DNA of 64,000 nt, taken from positions 4,400,053-4,464,052 of the forward strand of contig NZ_CP066779.1 in the NCBI RefSeq assembly GCF_016598535.1. The letters are read 5' to 3'. The notes beneath the pieces were generated by a model that had not been told where the DNA came from, did no database searches, and saw nothing but the letters and a program-made list of their open reading frames with translations. Position numbers and translations under genes: made by a program. Positions 60,633 to 64,000 of the stretch are shown here, one piece after another. The stretch's first letter is position 1; every line of letters starts with the position of its first letter. This DNA comes from Rhodococcus sp. P-2 (GTDB taxonomy: Bacteria; Actinomycetota; Actinomycetes; Mycobacteriales; Mycobacteriaceae).

Positions 60633-62993
60633 TCATTCACGCGAGAGCATCGCCACTGCTTCGCGTTCGAGGTCGACGTACGGTTCACCACTGACGTCGA
60701 TCGCCACCCGGTTGAGCGTTCCACCGGTAAACGCCCAAGGTGACGTACCCGGGTAGTCGTCGGTCACAGGCTCCCCGCTGTCACGGCCTGCGTTGAGCCC
60801 TTCGCCGCCGCCGATGCTGAACTTGCCTGGCTGAGTGCGGATTCTGCCCTCACCGACTTTCCGGTCGCCGTAGTAGAGACCGAGCACCCCGTGCGCAGTG
60901 CCCGGCGGGTCCTCACCTTCCTTCTCGAAAGTTGCTGCCAAGATCACGTTTTCGCCGATCGGAAGGTCTTCGGTGGCATCGATCTTCTGCTGTTCACTGC
61001 CGAGGAAGTTGTACACGTAATGCAGTCGGTTGTCCTTGACGTACAGCGAATGACCACCGAACCTGCCGCCATGCGAGAACAGCACGCCGGCCGCACCCGG
61101 TTCGGCCAAGTCGACAACTGCTCCGATCGAAAAGGAACGATTACGAAGGTTGACGGCGACGGCTTCCGGTACCTCGGCTCCCCCTGGACGGTAGACGTAC
61201 CGGTTGCGCGGCGGAGCGAGCTGGGGGCGAGGCGTGGTGAGGAGTTCGACACCGGACCGATCGTCCAGTGGCAGAGCTTGATTGGCACCGGCCTCGTGGA
61301 ACCACAACCCCACGAGCTCGGCCAGCCTGCCGGGTTCTTCATCCGCAAGGTTCCGGAGCTCGGCTCGGTCGACCTCCGTGTGGTAGAGCTCCCAGGTGTC
61401 TTCCGAGAAATGGCCCCACCCGCTCAGAGTCGGGTGCGTGGTGACGGCCTTCCAGCCGTCATGCCAAATCCCTCGTCCTCCGAGCATCGAATAGAACTGG
61501 GTGTGCTTGGCGGTGGGGATGTTGCCGGCGTCGAAGCTGTACCGCATGCTCACGCCTTGGATCGGGTGCTGGGTGTATCCCTTCACCGTGTCGGGCAAGT
61601 CGACGCCGACGCAGTCGAGCAGAGTCGGGACGACGTCGATAGCGTGGTGGTACTGATCTCGAATCTCACCACGGGCGTCGATGTCTTCCGGCCACGAGAT
61701 GATGCAGGGGTCGCAGGTTCCACCGTTGAACGAGTACCGCTTCCACATCTTGAATGGAGTGTTGAACGCCATCGCCCACCCGTTGGGGTAGTGATTGTAT
61801 GTCTCGGTGCTGCCCAACTCGTCCAGCTTTGACAGGTTCTCGGCGAGGTCGTCGGGTACGCCGTTCGCAATCTTGTTCTCGTTGACGGATCCGTCGGGTC
61901 CGCCTTCACCGCTGGCACCGTTGTCGGAGACCACCACGATGATCGTGTTGTCGAGCTGCTCGATTTCTTCGAGGTATTCGAGCAGGCGTCCGATCTGATC
62001 GTCGCAGTGCGAGAGGAAGCCCGCGTACACCTCCGCCATCCGTGAGAACAGTCGTTGCTCGTCAGCGGAGAGAGTGTCCCAGGGGCGGGTGAAATCCAGC
62101 GGCGGGAACGGTTCGCCGTCAGGTCCGGTGCGGGTGTCAGGAGTGCCTATCGGGTTGAGTGAGGGCAGAGTCGTGTCGTTCGGGACGAGTCCCATTTCCT
62201 TCTGCCTCGCCAGAATCTCATCACGCATGGCTTCGTACCCCGCGTCGAACCTTCCTGCATAGCGATCGGCCCATTCACGGGGTGCATGATGCGGAGCGTG
62301 TGCGCACCCGGGGGCGTAGTAGAGAAATACCGGCCGTTCCGGAGCTATCGACTTCACGTCACCGATGTACTCGAGCGCCCGGTCTGTGATGTCGACACTG
62401 AAGTGGTATCCCTCTTCCGGCGTCGACGGCTGTTCGACGGGATGGTTGTCGTGAACGAGGTCGGGATACCACTGATTGGTCTCGGCACCGAGGAAGCCGT
62501 AGAACCGCTCGAATCCGCGACCGACCGGCCAATTCCTTTTCGTGGAAGCAAGATTCATCTCGTCTTCGGCACAGAGGTGCCATTTGCCGACCATCGCGGT
62601 ACTGAACCCCTGCTCGACCAGAACCTCGGCGAGCGTGGCACATTCAGGAGGGATGTGACCGTTCCCGCCGGGAAACCCGACCGCGCACTCACTGATGCAA
62701 GCCATTCCGTTGGTCGTGTGGTTACGGCCGGTGAGCAGACACGATCGCGTCGGTGAGCACAGCGCTGTGGTGTGCCACTGCCCGTACCGCAATCCGTTGC
62801 CCGCGATGCGGTCGATGTTCGGCGTCTCGATCGGTCCCCCGTAGCAACCCAAGGCGCCGAATCCGACGTCGTCGAGAACGATGTAGAGAATGTTCGGCGT
62901 GCCGGCGGCAGCCTTCGGCTGCTCGTATGGGCTCCAGTCGGGAATCGAATCGCGAATATCGAGGTTGACGACGCCTTTGAATGCGTTGGCCAT
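60633..62993 (-). CDS. Type I sulfatase (arylsulfatase family)
   Basis: 786 aa. PNILYIVLDDVGFGALGCYGG supplies metal-binding Asp residues; LCSPTRSCLLTGR is the sulfatase signature with Cys79 the residue to be oxidised to formylglycine; MVGKWHL and VVVSDNGASGEGG are further active-site blocks. The last 170 residues form a beta-rich jelly-roll-like domain often present in this subfamily. No signal peptide, so a cytoplasmic enzyme, cleaving alkyl or aryl sulfate esters. It needs a formylglycine-generating enzyme, which is not in the window. Confidence 0.9.
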   Translation of the reverse strand: MANAFKGVVNLDIRDSIPDWSPYEQPKAAAGTPNILYIVLDDVGFGALGCYGGPIETPNIDRIAGNGLRYGQWHTTALCSPTRSCLLTGRNHTTNGMACISECAVGFPGGNGHIPPECATLAEVLVEQGFSTAMVGKWHLCAEDEMNLASTKRNWPVGRGFERFYGFLGAETNQWYPDLVHDNHPVEQPSTPEEGYHFSVDITDRALEYIGDVKSIAPERPVFLYYAPGCAHAPHHAPREWADRYAGRFDAGYEAMRDEILARQKEMGLVPNDTTLPSLNPIGTPDTRTGPDGEPFPPLDFTRPWDTLSADEQRLFSRMAEVYAGFLSHCDDQIGRLLEYLEEIEQLDNTIIVVVSDNGASGEGGPDGSVNENKIANGVPDDLAENLSKLDELGSTETYNHYPNGWAMAFNTPFKMWKRYSFNGGTCDPCIISWPEDIDARGEIRDQYHHAIDVVPTLLDCVGVDLPDTVKGYTQHPIQGVSMRYSFDAGNIPTAKHTQFYSMLGGRGIWHDGWKAVTTHPTLSGWGHFSEDTWELYHTEVDRAELRNLADEEPGRLAELVGLWFHEAGANQALPLDDRSGVELLTTPRPQLAPPRNRYVYRPGGAEVPEAVAVNLRNRSFSIGAVVDLAEPGAAGVLFSHGGRFGGHSLYVKDNRLHYVYNFLGSEQQKIDATEDLPIGENVILAATFEKEGEDPPGTAHGVLGLYYGDRKVGEGRIRTQPGKFSIGGGEGLNAGRDSGEPVTDDYPGTSPWAFTGGTLNRVAIDVSGEPYVDLEREAVAMLSRE

Positions 62994-63170
62994 GACCTGG
63001 CTCCTTGTAGGTGATCTGAATGCCAGCCTCTACGGCTGCATGGTCAATCGCATACCCCGATTGTGCTCACCGAAGCGCTGTCGCCCGAAATGGGCGATGC
63101 CATCTTCGGCAGGAAGTCCGAGTATGAGAGTGCCGGGTTTGTCATCACCTCACTGGAAGCCAGGGACCAC

Positions 63171-64000
63171 ATGAACAGTCACTTCGTCGAACCCTCCGAC
63201 TCCGGTAGCCGTGACCCGCTTCCGAGCTGGCAGGACGGCACGGCGAAACACGCCATCCTGCAATTCGTCGAACGCGTGACAGGGGCGGGAAGTCCGGACG
63301 AAATCGCACCGGAAGACAGGATCGCGGTCTTCGACAACGACGGAACACTGTGGTGTGAGAAACCGATGCCGATCCAGCTCGACTTCATCTTGCGCCGCCT
63401 CGTCGAGATGACCGCCCAGGATCCGACACTCCGCGGTCGTCAACCGTGGCAAGCGGCGTTCGAACAGGACTACGCCTGGTTGAACGATGTGATCTCCAAG
63501 CACTATCGAGGCGACGACAGCGCACTGAAGGTGCTCACGGCCGGTGTCCTGGCTGCATTCGCCGAAGTCACGGTCGACGAATTCGAGAACCACGCCGATA
63601 CCTTCCTGCGCACCGCCTCGCATCCCACACTCGGCCACCAGTATCTGCACTGCAACTATTCGCCCATGGTGCAGTTGCTCGATTACCTTGCAGCCAAGGG
63701 ATTCTCCAACTACATAGTGTCCGGCGGCGGACGTGACTTCATGCGGCCGATCAGCCAGGAGGTCTACGGCATCCCCCGAGAACGCGTCATCGGCAGCGGC
63801 GTGGCACTGACGTGGAAGGACGACGGACACAGCGGCACGATCCTTCGTCAGCCTCAAACGGATGTCGTCGACGACGGGCCGGCCAAGCCCGTCCAGATCT
63901 GGAACCGAATCGGTCGACGACCTGTTCTCGCGGCCGGAAACAGCAACGGTGACGTACCTATGTTGAAGTTCGCCGACCACCCGAACATTCCGGCACTTCG
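63171..64000 (+). CDS. HAD superfamily hydrolase (3' truncated)
   Basis: 276 residues are visible and the frame runs off the window. IAVFDNDGTLWCEKPMPIQLDF is HAD motif I with Asp55 and Asp57; YIVSGGGRDFMRP is motif II, and AAGNSNGDVPMLKFA is motif III/IV of phosphoserine-phosphatase-like enzymes. AGGG lies before ATG63171. It is divergent from the sulfatase across 177 bp, so the two may be regulated together; the substrate is unknown. Confidence 0.85.
   Translation, partial: MNSHFVEPSDSGSRDPLPSWQDGTAKHAILQFVERVTGAGSPDEIAPEDRIAVFDNDGTLWCEKPMPIQLDFILRRLVEMTAQDPTLRGRQPWQAAFEQDYAWLNDVISKHYRGDDSALKVLTAGVLAAFAEVTVDEFENHADTFLRTASHPTLGHQYLHCNYSPMVQLLDYLAAKGFSNYIVSGGGRDFMRPISQEVYGIPRERVIGSGVALTWKDDGHSGTILRQPQTDVVDDGPAKPVQIWNRIGRRPVLAAGNSNGDVPMLKFADHPNIPAL

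Overview
The window reads as chromosomal DNA of a mycolic-acid actinomycete, most likely a Rhodococcus of the erythropolis type. The pointers are moderately high GC with C/G-ending codons, an Emb-family arabinosyltransferase, a PriA-type HisA and an ImpA in the histidine operon, a Ddn-type (F420) nitroreductase-like protein, mycobacterial-style iron boxes and several actinobacterial small-protein families. The genus is an inference; no rRNA, tRNA, CRISPR array, insertion sequence or integrase was seen.

Layout. 1-8.3 kb: a cut-off cyclopropane/mycolate-type methyltransferase, a secreted lipase, a DUF1345 membrane protein, a LysE exporter, an overlapping nitroreductase/RibD-like reductase pair, a TauE/SafE permease, an AraC regulator, a small secreted protein and a secreted GH1 glycosidase. 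8.4-12.3 kb: an EmbB-like arabinosyltransferase and a small membrane protein. 12.4-23.3 kb: the histidine operon hisD-hisC-hisB-(49 aa membrane protein)-(MFS)-hisH-(83 aa membrane protein)-hisA/priA-impA-hisF. hisI is split from hisF by a TetR regulator, a flavin monooxygenase and a universal stress protein. 23.3-26.9 kb: DUF1905, SRPBCC, DUF2784, a Ddn-like protein, and an ArsR/CDF metal-efflux pair.

27.1-46.7 kb is one open reading frame of 6527 codons. It encodes a nonribosomal peptide synthetase with five complete modules, C-A-T-E, C-A-T, C-A-T, C-A-T, C-A-T, then a sixth condensation domain. The sixth adenylation domain breaks off after a few residues and a complete acetyl-CoA acetyltransferase (thiolase) follows in frame. 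There is no thioesterase and no MbtH gene. A candidate iron box overlaps the promoter. The NRPS-thiolase joint, with a sharp change of codon use, is the most unusual object here. It is either a new fusion enzyme, a deletion scar or an assembly chimera.

46.7-56.8 kb: a BldC-like DNA-binding protein, RidA, DUF4235, an AI-2E-family permease, small membrane proteins (including a 51-codon DUF6131 gene with a textbook terminator), an MFS/TetR efflux operon preceded by a perfect 18-bp-arm palindrome, an NTF2-like protein, a DUF1254 protein, an SDR dehydrogenase and an iron-box-preceded siderophore-interacting protein. 56.8-60.6 kb: a cobalamin riboswitch followed by an operon for a binding lipoprotein, a methyltransferase, a FecCD permease and an ATPase, a likely corrinoid uptake system. 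60.6-64 kb: a type I sulfatase divergent from a HAD phosphatase-like gene that runs off the end.

A pattern across the window is short tandem duplication (units of 15-24 bp, two to four copies) at gene boundaries. Five cases are seen, four of them including a stop codon.
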